From: JBDHWG01 sp046328525
Lineage (GTDB): Bacteria; Chloroflexota; Anaerolineae; Epilineales; JAHCIE01
DNA: 64,000 nucleotides
Assembly (NCBI GenBank): GCA_046328525.1
Contig: JAXLWK010000011.1
Location: forward strand, 166,638-230,637
Direction of reading: 5' to 3'
The position numbers and the translations under genes are program-made. Of the stretch, positions 26,009-33,656 are shown in pieces (the stretch's first letter is position 1; every line of letters starts with the position of its first letter). Below the pieces are notes generated by a model. The model was given only the letters and a program-made list of their open reading frames with translations, was not told the DNA's origin and searched no databases.

Positions 26009-27256
26009 CTAACGCGTGCGAAGCGGGTACGGCGCCGGTGTGTTGGTCACGGGCGGCGGCAGCGTCGGCGACGCGGCCGGTGGGTACGGATAGCCGCCCG
26101 GTGTCTCAGTCGGCGGCGGGACGAGGGTGCGCGTCGCGGTCGGTGTGGGCGTCCGCGTCGCGGTCGGCGTGCGCGTCGGGGTCGAGGTACGCGTCGCCGT
26201 CACCGTGGGCGTCAAAGTCGCCGTCGCCGGGCAGACCGGCGTGGGTGTCGCAGTCGGCCCGCCCTCCGGCGTGTTCGTCGCCGTCGCCGCGCCGATAGGT
26301 GTGTTGGTCGCGGTGGGCTGCGGACAGATTGGCGTCGAGGTGACGGTGGCCGTTGGCGTATTCGAGGGCGTTGGTGTGAATGTCGGTGTTGCCGTGGGAG
26401 GAACCGGCGTCTCCGTCGCGGTCGGTGTCTCAGTCGGCGGAACCGGTGTGTCTGTGGCGGTCGGCGCAAGCGTCGCCGTGGGCGGAACCGGCGTGTCTGT
26501 TGCCGTCGCCGTGGGCGGAACCGGCGTGTCTGTCGCCGTCGCCGTGGGCGGAACCGGCGTGTCCGTCGCCGTCGCCGTGGGCGGAACCGGCGTGTCTGTC
26601 GCCGTCGCCGTGGGCGGAACCGGCGTATCCGTCGCCGTCGCCGTGGGCGGAACGGACGTTGACGTGGATGTCGCCGTCGGCGGGAGTGGCGTCGCCGTCG
26701 CGGTCACTGTGGGCGCAACGGGCGTGGCCGTGGGTGTGACGACACCAATCGTCCACGGCAGCGGGCCGCGTATGCCAAAGGTGGCGATCACAGCGTCCAG
26801 GTCAATGCCGTCCACCACGCCATCGCCGTTCAAGTCAGCGGCCGGGTTGCTGACGGGGTCCGTCCCATACGCGCCGCTGACGATGAGGAGGTCGGTCAGG
26901 TCTACGACGTCGTCGCCGTTGGCGTCACCCATGATGAGGGTCGTGGTGGGGATCTCAATCGTTCCTTGGGGCTGGTTCAGGAGGAGCTGGCGGGACAGAT
27001 AGCCCGGGTGGCTGGCGCGAATGGTGTGAACACCCCCGTTCACCACCGCGAGAGCGAACTCCCCATCGGGATTGGTGCGCGAATACGGCACGCCATCGAA
27101 ATAGATGATGGTGTTGCCGTAGTTTGTGCGCCCCTGCAACAGCACCTTCCCGATGAGTATGGCCTGCGGTTCAGCAGCGTACGAGACTCGGGCGAGGCCC
27201 AGTCCGGCGAGCGTCAGTAGCGCAAGCAGGATGGGCGCCCAGCGGCGGCGAAGCAT
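26009..27256 (-). CDS. Secreted dockerin-type protein with Thr/Pro-rich stalk
   Basis: 415-residue exported protein. The ATG at 27256 has GAGGAGG 6 nt upstream and begins a signal peptide (LRRRWAPILLALLTLAGLGLARVSYA). The shared module follows: a regulatory-like beta domain (LIGKVLLQGRTNYGNTIIYFDGVPY), two dockerin-type loops (GDANGDDVVDLTDLL and ADLNGDGVVDGIDLD) and RGPLPW. The remaining 230 or so residues are low-complexity Thr/Pro/Ala. They include five near-identical copies of the 11-residue unit PPTATATDTPV, encoded by a 33-bp DNA repeat around 26480-26660. Such a stalk is probably extended, possibly O-glycosylated, and would hold the dockerin-like module away from the surface. No membrane anchor or sorting signal is visible. 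Confidence 0.82.
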   Translation of the reverse strand: MLRRRWAPILLALLTLAGLGLARVSYAAEPQAILIGKVLLQGRTNYGNTIIYFDGVPYSRTNPDGEFALAVVNGGVHTIRASHPGYLSRQLLLNQPQGTIEIPTTTLIMGDANGDDVVDLTDLLIVSGAYGTDPVSNPAADLNGDGVVDGIDLDAVIATFGIRGPLPWTIGVVTPTATPVAPTVTATATPLPPTATSTSTSVPPTATATDTPVPPTATATDTPVPPTATATDTPVPPTATATDTPVPPTATATDTPVPPTATLAPTATDTPVPPTETPTATETPVPPTATPTFTPTPSNTPTATVTSTPICPQPTATNTPIGAATATNTPEGGPTATPTPVCPATATLTPTVTATRTSTPTRTPTATRTPTPTATRTLVPPPTETPGGYPYPPAASPTLPPPVTNTPAPYPLRTR

Positions 27257-27289
27257 TGTGCCTCCTCGGGGGGTATGCGACAATGATGG

Positions 27290-27393
27290 GCGTATGGTAT
27301 ACGCACATATATAACGCAAACGCGATGTAAAAGAAACGGGTACATCGCGTTAACCTTCGGGCGGCCGCGGCCGTCCGCGTCCATCCTATTATA
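27290..27393 (-). promoter_or_regulatory. Leader with inverted repeats and -10-like box upstream of the stalk-dockerin gene
   Basis: AACGCGATGTA (27319-27329) pairs with TACATCGCGTT (27341-27351), an 11-bp stem with an 11-nt loop. A second dyad is GCGTATggtATACGC (27290-27304). A perfect TATAAT lies on the minus strand at 27393-27388, without a recognisable -35 box. These could be a regulator site and promoter for the gene starting at 27256. Confidence 0.45.
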
Positions 27394-27445
27394 TAGATTG
27401 TGTGAAGTCTGGTACTTGACGTTTGTCAGACGGCTTTCTGCGCTT

Positions 27446-28141
27446 TTACCACCAGGGCGGGATGACCTCGGCATCCACGTAGCGGTGTTTGAGGTGATGA
27501 TTCCACACCGTCACCCCGCCCCGCCCCTTCACGTGGTAGCCCGCCGCGGTCTTGACAAGAACGGTGTCGCCCTCGACGCCCAGGATCGTCAGGTGGTGGG
27601 GCATCGTCTCGCGGGCGACGCGCACCATGATCTCCGGGATCTCGTCGTAGTGCGGGAAGATGGCGCTGTGGTGAATGTAGTTGAAGCCATGCTTCCAGGC
27701 GTTCGTCAGGCGAACGCTGCGGAACTGCTCGCCCCAGATCATGGCGCCGGCGCTGCACCCGGCAACCACGCCCCCCTGCGCCAGCACCGCCTGGATCGCA
27801 TCGCCGGCGGGGCTGCTGTGAAGCGCGTCGAACAGATAGCCGGGCTTACCGCCGGACAGATACACAAAGTTGGCGGCGCGAATCTTGTCCACCAACGCCT
27901 CATCGTGCGCCATGTCGCGGTTGATGATGTCCACCGCCTCGACCTGCGCGCCCAGCTTGCGGAAATGCTCGACGCCCAGGTTCGACCAATACGCGACCCG
28001 CGCTGCCCCCTCCGTGCCGGCCGCCGTCGGCAGGCACACCACCCGCGGCTCGCCCGGCGTTCGCTCCAACAGGTCGCGGTCCACAGGCTCCATACCCGCC
28101 AGGTACTCGCCGCTGCCCGCCAATGCCAGCGTTCCCTTCAT
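27446..28141 (-). CDS. Peptidase S51 / cyanophycinase-like protein
   Basis: 231-residue cytoplasmic protein of the class I glutamine-amidotransferase-like fold, peptidase family S51 (dipeptidase E and cyanophycinase relatives). The start GTLALAGSGEYL and PRVVCLPTAAGTEG lead to FVYLSGGKPGYL. The nucleophile motif GCSAGAMIWG carries the probable catalytic Ser. Later segments include HHSAIFPHYDEIPE and HHLTILGVEGDTVLV. I chose ATG 28141 because GGAGG lies 6 nt upstream; longer frames upstream lack a start signal. No cyanophycin synthetase is in the window, so hydrolysis of isoaspartyl or Asp-containing peptides is equally possible. It is divergent from the adjacent nuclease gene. Confidence 0.83.
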   Translation of the reverse strand: MKGTLALAGSGEYLAGMEPVDRDLLERTPGEPRVVCLPTAAGTEGAARVAYWSNLGVEHFRKLGAQVEAVDIINRDMAHDEALVDKIRAANFVYLSGGKPGYLFDALHSSPAGDAIQAVLAQGGVVAGCSAGAMIWGEQFRSVRLTNAWKHGFNYIHHSAIFPHYDEIPEIMVRVARETMPHHLTILGVEGDTVLVKTAAGYHVKGRGGVTVWNHHLKHRYVDAEVIPPWW

Positions 28142-28293
28142 CGCATCCTCCGCTGTCATTTCCCATGCCAGTGACATCCCCAAAGTATATGCCGAGTCTC
28201 GCGCGCCAACGATTTCGGCGCAAGGCGCAAGGCCCTGCGCCCCCGGCGCCTCCTGGGTGTTAACCATCCAACCCCACTCACGCGAGGCCGCCC

Positions 28294-29028
28294 ATGCTCA
28301 CCATCTCGCCCACCCGCATCCGCATCTTCCAGGAGTGCGCAGAGCGCTACCGCCTGACGTACATCCGCCGCGCCCCCTTCTCCGCCCCATCGGAAGGGCC
28401 GCAGCTCGCCTTTGGGTCGAGCCTGCACCTGGCGCTCAAGCAGTATCACGGGCTGCCGGACGCCGGTTCCCTGCCGGCGGAGCGGCTTCTGCGGCGGTGC
28501 TGGGGGCGCGGCGGGTACGCCGACGCCGCGCAAGAGGCCGAGTACTTCGCCGAAGGTGTCGCCATCCTGCGCCAGTACCGCGACTCGATTCCCCCAGACG
28601 TGCCGTGCAACCGCGAAGTGACCCTTAGCCAGGTCGTGCTCCTGGCGTGGCAGCCGGTCAAGTTTGTCGGGCGCGTGGATCGCCTCGACCATTGCGCCGA
28701 CGGCTCAAAGGAGCTGTTGGATTACAAGACCACCGTGACGGGGAATGTGCCGACAGGGGAGCAACTCGCGGCGGACCTGCCGACCTATGTGTACTACACC
28801 CTGGGACGGCTGACGTTCGAGGACGCGCCGCGCGTGACGGTGTCGCAGATCAACCTGCGCACGCTGGACCGCTCGACCGCCGCCTACACACCGGCGCGGC
28901 TCGCCGCCAACGACGACGCGCTGGCCGCCCTCGCCCACGCCCTGGCGAACGGCCCCTACGAGGCGCGGCCCGGCGGCCGATGCTCGTGGTGCCCCGTGCG
29001 CAAGAGCTGCGCGGCGGGAGGGAAGTAG
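28294..29028 (+). CDS. RecB/Cas4-like PD-(D/E)XK nuclease
   Basis: 244-residue single-domain nuclease of the PDDEXK_1 (RecB C-terminal/Cas4) family. The N-terminus has a conserved Cys (FQECAERYRLTYIRR), then GSSLHLALKQYH. The active-site core is FVGRVDRLDHCADGSKELLDYKT (D..E.K pattern), followed by the QxxxY-type helix LAADLPTYVYYTLGR. The end has a Cys cluster CSWCPVRKSC. Together with the N-terminal Cys this would ligate a 4Fe-4S cluster, as in Cas4 and AddB. No CRISPR repeat, cas1 or cas2 is nearby, so a repair role is more likely than adaptation. GAGG precedes the ATG. It is convergent with the large nuclease-helicase gene at 29309. Confidence 0.85.
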   Translation: MLTISPTRIRIFQECAERYRLTYIRRAPFSAPSEGPQLAFGSSLHLALKQYHGLPDAGSLPAERLLRRCWGRGGYADAAQEAEYFAEGVAILRQYRDSIPPDVPCNREVTLSQVVLLAWQPVKFVGRVDRLDHCADGSKELLDYKTTVTGNVPTGEQLAADLPTYVYYTLGRLTFEDAPRVTVSQINLRTLDRSTAAYTPARLAANDDALAALAHALANGPYEARPGGRCSWCPVRKSCAAGGK

Positions 29029-29149
29029 GGGGACGAGTGTGCGGGCAGGCGTCCCCCAGCAGACGGGTGAAAATCGCTGCCAGGTCCGCCCGCCGCGAGC
29101 AGCCCAGGGGTATTCTCAGGGGAGAGGAGCTAATCTCGTCCCAATTCTG

Positions 29150-29245
29150 GCCCCCCTCTCCTGCAGGGAGAGGGATGGGGTGAGGGTTTTGAAACCATCC
29201 GCTGGAAGACCCTCACCCTGCCCTCTCCCAGAGGGAGAGGGTAAA
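29150..29245. repeat. Dispersed palindromic element of CCCTCTCC/GGGAGAGGG type
   Basis: CCCTCTC (29154-29160) pairs with GGGAGAGGG (29166-29174). GGTGAGGG and CCCTCACC form outer arms, and a second CCCTCTCCC/GGGAGAGGG hairpin follows around 29221-29241. Related copies occur at 33671-33713 and 47914-47957. Here it lies between convergent genes and may terminate both. Confidence 0.8.
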
Positions 29246-29308
29246 GGCCAGGGCGCTGCCGACACCGCTTGACGAATCGCAAAGCGCCTTAGGCTACGCC
29301 CCCTAGCT

Positions 29309-32300
29309 CTACTCCCGGTGTTCGCCGGCCGGGTTGCCCCAGACCTCGACGTAGCGGCCAGCGCGCTCGCCCGCCCACAGCTTTTGCGTGCACGTGCGCC
29401 GCAGCAGGTCTTTCCAGAGCTGGGCGTTGGCGAACACTTCCTCGTCAGGGTTGAACAAGGTGAACACCGAGCGCGACGCGACCAGGATCATCTTGCGCTT
29501 GGCGCGGCTGATGGCGACCGTGAGCCGCCGCGGGTCCAGCAGGAACGTCCCGGCCGCCAGGATGTACTCCGGCTGGCTCTCCGTCGCGCTGACCAGGATG
29601 ACCTCGCGCTCCCCGCCCTGGAACCGCTCGACCGTGTCCACCGCCGACAGGCGTAGATTGCCGTTGTCGTCGAAGACGCTCAGCGCCGGCAACGCCTCCT
29701 GGAGCGCGGCCCGCTGCGCGCGGTGCGGCACGACGATGCCCATGCCGTGCTGCGGGTCCAACCCGTAGCCTTCGCCGTCGGCCAGGGCCAGCACGATGGG
29801 CGTCACGAGCGCCTGCTCGAAAGCGTTGCGCGTCTGGCTCTCGGCCTCGTCGTGGACGACGACGACCAGCGGGTGCTCTGGCGCAAGGACGGCGCGGACA
29901 AAGGCGTCATCCACAGGACGCGGTTCAAGAAGGTCGTGGCGCGTGGAGTAGTAGGGGATGCCGTCGTGGCGGTAGATCTCCTGGCGCAAGAACTCGGCCA
30001 TGTCGTGATGCAGGCGGAAGCTGCGCTCGAACTTGATCATGCGCGGGTTGAGGCGCAGGAGCGCCAGGAACAGCGACTCGTAGGCGCGGTACTCCTGGAA
30101 CGTCCGCCGCGGCTCGCCGTCCCAGTCGTGCTTGACGATGGGCGGCATCTGGCGGTGGTCGCCGACCACGATGAGCTGCCCACCCGCCTCCAGCAGGAGA
30201 GAGGCCCGCAGCGCCTCCGGCAGGTTAATCTGGGATGCCTCGTCGAGAACGAGGCACTGGGCGCAGGCGCGTCCAAACACATTTTTGCCCGCATTCGCCA
30301 TCTTGTAGATCCCGCCCGGCGTCGCGCCGAGGATGGCCCACGGCTGCGCCGCGAATTTCGCCCGGTTGGGGTTCTCCTTACCCTTCGACAGGGTGATGAT
30401 GCCCTGGGGCGATGTGTCCCGCGGCTCCACGCGGTAGATCGGCGCGTCCAGCAGGCGCGGATCGAAAGACTGGGTAAACAGGTCGGGCGCTTGCGCCTGC
30501 CACGCGGCCAGCTCGCGCTGCGCCAGGGCGATCTTCTCCAGCAGCACGTCAAGCGCAGCGTGCGTCTTGCACGAAACGACGACGCGGTACGGGCGGCCGG
30601 CCGCCATCGCGCCTTGCAGCCGCGCCAGGAGGGCGAATGCCGTCGAGTAGCTCTTGCCCGTACCCGGCGGCCCCTGCACCAGCAGAATCGGCGCGTCGCC
30701 GCAGCCGCCAATGTAGTCGCGCTTGCTCTCCTCGAATGTGAACATCCGCCGCGCCTGCCCCATCGTCTCAAGCCCGGCCAGGAAGCGCGCCTGGCCCGCT
30801 GCGGCTTCCGCCGGCCAGTCCAGCGCCGCCGTGTCTAGCCCCTTGAGCCGCTCGTAGAGCACGCTCGGCGTGGGTCGGCCGGCGTCCTCGCACGCCGCCA
30901 ACGCCTGGAGCACCTTGCTATCCCAGTATGCTGAGATGCTGTTCATGTCGGTGTCGAGGGTACACAGACTGCCGTCGAGGAGGGCCTGGGCGTAGGAGTC
31001 GAACGCGTAGGGGATCATGCTCCGGTTGGGGCGGTCATTCTGCAGGGCAAGCTCGGCGGTCGCGGCGGTCGCCCGCCCTTGCTCGTCGCGCTGGACGTTC
31101 AGCCGCGCCAGAGTGACGCGCATGCCGCGCAGCAACTGGCGCATCGTCGGCGTCATCTCGCCCCGGCTGCCGTCGGCGAACGTCGCCGCCACCAGGCGCG
31201 GGTACAGAATGAGCATCTCGTCCGGCTTGATGTTGGTCATGGCGAGCGCCGCGTCGAGGTCGCAGTCTGCGCCGTCCGCCACGAGGCGCAGCCGCACCAC
31301 CAGCCCATCCTGATCCACGTTGGTTTCTTTATACTGCTCTGGGGTCAACTTGCCATCGGGGCTGGCCGCCTTGTACTCGGCAGCCAGGGCGACCCGGCGG
31401 GCGTTCTCGCGGACGCGGGCGGCGGTGGCCGGGTCCTGGTCGGCCTCGACATAGCGCGCCAGCAGCGTCTCGCCCAGGAGTAGGCGGCGCTCCGGCCGCA
31501 AGTAGCGCGGCGCTTTCCACTCCGCCAACTCGACGTGGCGCTCGATGGTGACGAATTCTTCGAGGGCGTGGGCCAGGCTGCGCGCCTTGCCGTGGAACTG
31601 GGGCAGGTCCGGCAGGGCAAACGCGCCCTTGGCGCTCAGCCGGTTGCCCTTGAAGTGGTGCGCGATATACTCCATCGCGTCGAGCCGCCGCTCCTCGAAA
31701 CCGACGAGCGAGTCGGTCGTCGTGGCGCGGTACGGGGCCAGGTCGTCGGCTCGCCCCGGCGTCGGCGACTCCAGCTCACCCCACGCCCCGTAGGCGTACT
31801 CCAGGGGGATCTGGCTGTTGTAGCGCGCGCGCCGCGTGTACCACACTCCCTCGACCGGGCCGTCATTCAGCTCTAGCTTGCCTTGCGAATCGAACAGGCG
31901 CGTGTTGAACAGCTTGCGGTAGGGCAGCGGCTCGTTCCACGCGAAGCCCAGGTACGCCGACACGGATTGGAGCGACTGACAGACCATCGGGAAGTTGCGG
32001 CGCTCGCGGATCTCCTGGTCCAGGTAGCTCACGATCGGCGAGTCGAACGCGGCGATCTGGGTGACAAAGTCATACAGCGGCGTCGCGCCGAACACCTGCC
32101 GCGCGTGCCGCGCCAGCCCGTCGAGCAGCACGCGCTGGGCGAAGCGGTTGTAGAAGATCAGGTGGATCGGGGCGTTTTTCTCCCCGGCAGCGTCTGGCGC
32201 GGCGGACTCCACGATGGCCGCCACCGTATCCTGAATCCAACGCACGAACAGCGCCTCTTCCGCCGCTGAGTCGTCGGGGATACCGTGGGCGAGGCGCACG

Positions 32301-33640
32301 ACGGCTCGGCGGCCGCCGGCGTCTTCCACGCCGTCGCGGCTCGGCACGACCAGCGCGGCGAGTAGGTACACCCGGTCGTGCAGGTAGTCGTGCTGGGCGT
32401 CCAGGTAGACGCGCACCAGGTTCGGATCGTGCTGGGCGTCGCAGTACGGGAGCGACGAGTAGCCTTTGCCCGGAATGTAGCTGATGGACGTGATCGGGTC
32501 GCCCCTGTTGCTGCGGCAGCTGCGCGCCCGCAGGATCAACTCGTCGAGGCGTGGCCCAATCGGCCACGTGGCCGCCAGGTCGCGCGCCTGCGCCTCGCGG
32601 CCCAGCGCTGGCGTGAGCCTCGGCTGCGCTTCGCCCGTCTCCTCCGGCAGGTGGAGGTCTTTCAGGGTGGCGAGGTCGCGGATGCGCCGCACGCCGGCCC
32701 GGTGCAGCGCCCCCTTCTCCTGGCCGGTGAGATACGGCAGGAGCGACAGGTCGTCGTGCTCGGCCGTCCACTTCATGCAGAACTCGTTGAACAGGCAGCC
32801 ATCGCACTTGTAGCCGAGAGTGTACGGGATGTCCTCGAAGCGCGCGCGGGCAACGTAGTCGGCGCGGGAGCCAGGCCCCGTGACCAGGTCCTGCACCGCC
32901 TCGATGTACGAATCGGGCGGGTCTACAATCTCCAGGAAGGCGTCGGTCACGCCGAGCAACGCTGCGGCGGCGGCGCTGTGTTCGGTGAGCAGCGCCTCGG
33001 CGGCCGGGTCGTGCGCCACCTCGTCGCCCGTGTCCGGCGTCGGCTTGCCGCGGTAGAGGATGCCCATGCCCAGGCTCGCCCAGGATACGCCAGCGTCGTC
33101 CAGCAGCCGCGCCAGCATCGTGTGGTAGAACGCCACTTGCAGGCGGTGCTCCATGCGCGCGGCGGTCGAGCTTTTCATGTCAGCGATGAAGAGATGCAGC
33201 CCCCCGTCGGCGTCGCGCGCCATGCGCAACAGGTCCACGTCGCCGCGCAGCTCCCAGCCCTCCACGGTTACGTCGAGGCGCGGCTGGAACAGGACGATGC
33301 GCTCGCCCGGCGCCAGCCGCGTCGCCTCGGCGACGACGCGCTCGTTGTCGGGCAGGTGGGCGCCGGAGGACGCGGCCATGTGGGCCAGGTGGAGCGTGGG
33401 AAAGTGTTGGGAGACGGCCGCCTCGACGCGCCCCTCGAACACACGGCCGGATTGGGTGAGGAGCGGCGTCATGGCCTGCGGCGCGACGTCGTACTCGCGC
33501 ATGAAGTTGCGCCCGCCGGTGCGCTCGGCCATCTGGAAGCGCAGATAGCGCCCGCACTGTTCCAGGCGGATGAACTGCGAGATGTCGGTGGGCGAGAGCC
33601 GTCGGGCCAACGGGGCGGGCGGAATAACGGGCGCAGTCAT
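29309..33640 (-). CDS. Dna2-like nuclease-helicase: Cas4-like nuclease, RNase H-like region and SF1B helicase
   Basis: 1443-residue DNA-processing enzyme. The N-terminal 300 residues form a PD-(D/E)XK nuclease with iron-sulfur Cys: EQCGRYLRF, GDVDLLRM, LFIADMKSS, and CDGCLFNEFC. A middle part (about 400-620) resembles the predicted exonuclease domain of TM0106-type RecB nucleases. The C-terminal 450 residues are an SF1B helicase: Walker A GPPGTGKS near 990, DEAS in CLVLDEASQINLPE near 1130, GDHRQMPP, ERSFRLHH, DTVERFQGGEREVILVS, and LTVAISRAKRKMILVAS. The layout parallels eukaryotic Dna2 with an inserted module. Start ATG 33640 has only a weak site and lies 16 nt after the SKI2-like helicase stop. 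End-processing in repair or defence is inferred. Confidence 0.85.
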   Translation of the reverse strand: MTAPVIPPAPLARRLSPTDISQFIRLEQCGRYLRFQMAERTGGRNFMREYDVAPQAMTPLLTQSGRVFEGRVEAAVSQHFPTLHLAHMAASSGAHLPDNERVVAEATRLAPGERIVLFQPRLDVTVEGWELRGDVDLLRMARDADGGLHLFIADMKSSTAARMEHRLQVAFYHTMLARLLDDAGVSWASLGMGILYRGKPTPDTGDEVAHDPAAEALLTEHSAAAAALLGVTDAFLEIVDPPDSYIEAVQDLVTGPGSRADYVARARFEDIPYTLGYKCDGCLFNEFCMKWTAEHDDLSLLPYLTGQEKGALHRAGVRRIRDLATLKDLHLPEETGEAQPRLTPALGREAQARDLAATWPIGPRLDELILRARSCRSNRGDPITSISYIPGKGYSSLPYCDAQHDPNLVRVYLDAQHDYLHDRVYLLAALVVPSRDGVEDAGGRRAVVRLAHGIPDDSAAEEALFVRWIQDTVAAIVESAAPDAAGEKNAPIHLIFYNRFAQRVLLDGLARHARQVFGATPLYDFVTQIAAFDSPIVSYLDQEIRERRNFPMVCQSLQSVSAYLGFAWNEPLPYRKLFNTRLFDSQGKLELNDGPVEGVWYTRRARYNSQIPLEYAYGAWGELESPTPGRADDLAPYRATTTDSLVGFEERRLDAMEYIAHHFKGNRLSAKGAFALPDLPQFHGKARSLAHALEEFVTIERHVELAEWKAPRYLRPERRLLLGETLLARYVEADQDPATAARVRENARRVALAAEYKAASPDGKLTPEQYKETNVDQDGLVVRLRLVADGADCDLDAALAMTNIKPDEMLILYPRLVAATFADGSRGEMTPTMRQLLRGMRVTLARLNVQRDEQGRATAATAELALQNDRPNRSMIPYAFDSYAQALLDGSLCTLDTDMNSISAYWDSKVLQALAACEDAGRPTPSVLYERLKGLDTAALDWPAEAAAGQARFLAGLETMGQARRMFTFEESKRDYIGGCGDAPILLVQGPPGTGKSYSTAFALLARLQGAMAAGRPYRVVVSCKTHAALDVLLEKIALAQRELAAWQAQAPDLFTQSFDPRLLDAPIYRVEPRDTSPQGIITLSKGKENPNRAKFAAQPWAILGATPGGIYKMANAGKNVFGRACAQCLVLDEASQINLPEALRASLLLEAGGQLIVVGDHRQMPPIVKHDWDGEPRRTFQEYRAYESLFLALLRLNPRMIKFERSFRLHHDMAEFLRQEIYRHDGIPYYSTRHDLLEPRPVDDAFVRAVLAPEHPLVVVVHDEAESQTRNAFEQALVTPIVLALADGEGYGLDPQHGMGIVVPHRAQRAALQEALPALSVFDDNGNLRLSAVDTVERFQGGEREVILVSATESQPEYILAAGTFLLDPRRLTVAISRAKRKMILVASRSVFTLFNPDEEVFANAQLWKDLLRRTCTQKLWAGERAGRYVEVWGNPAGEHRE

Positions 33641-33656
33641 GTTGCGGCGTAACCTT

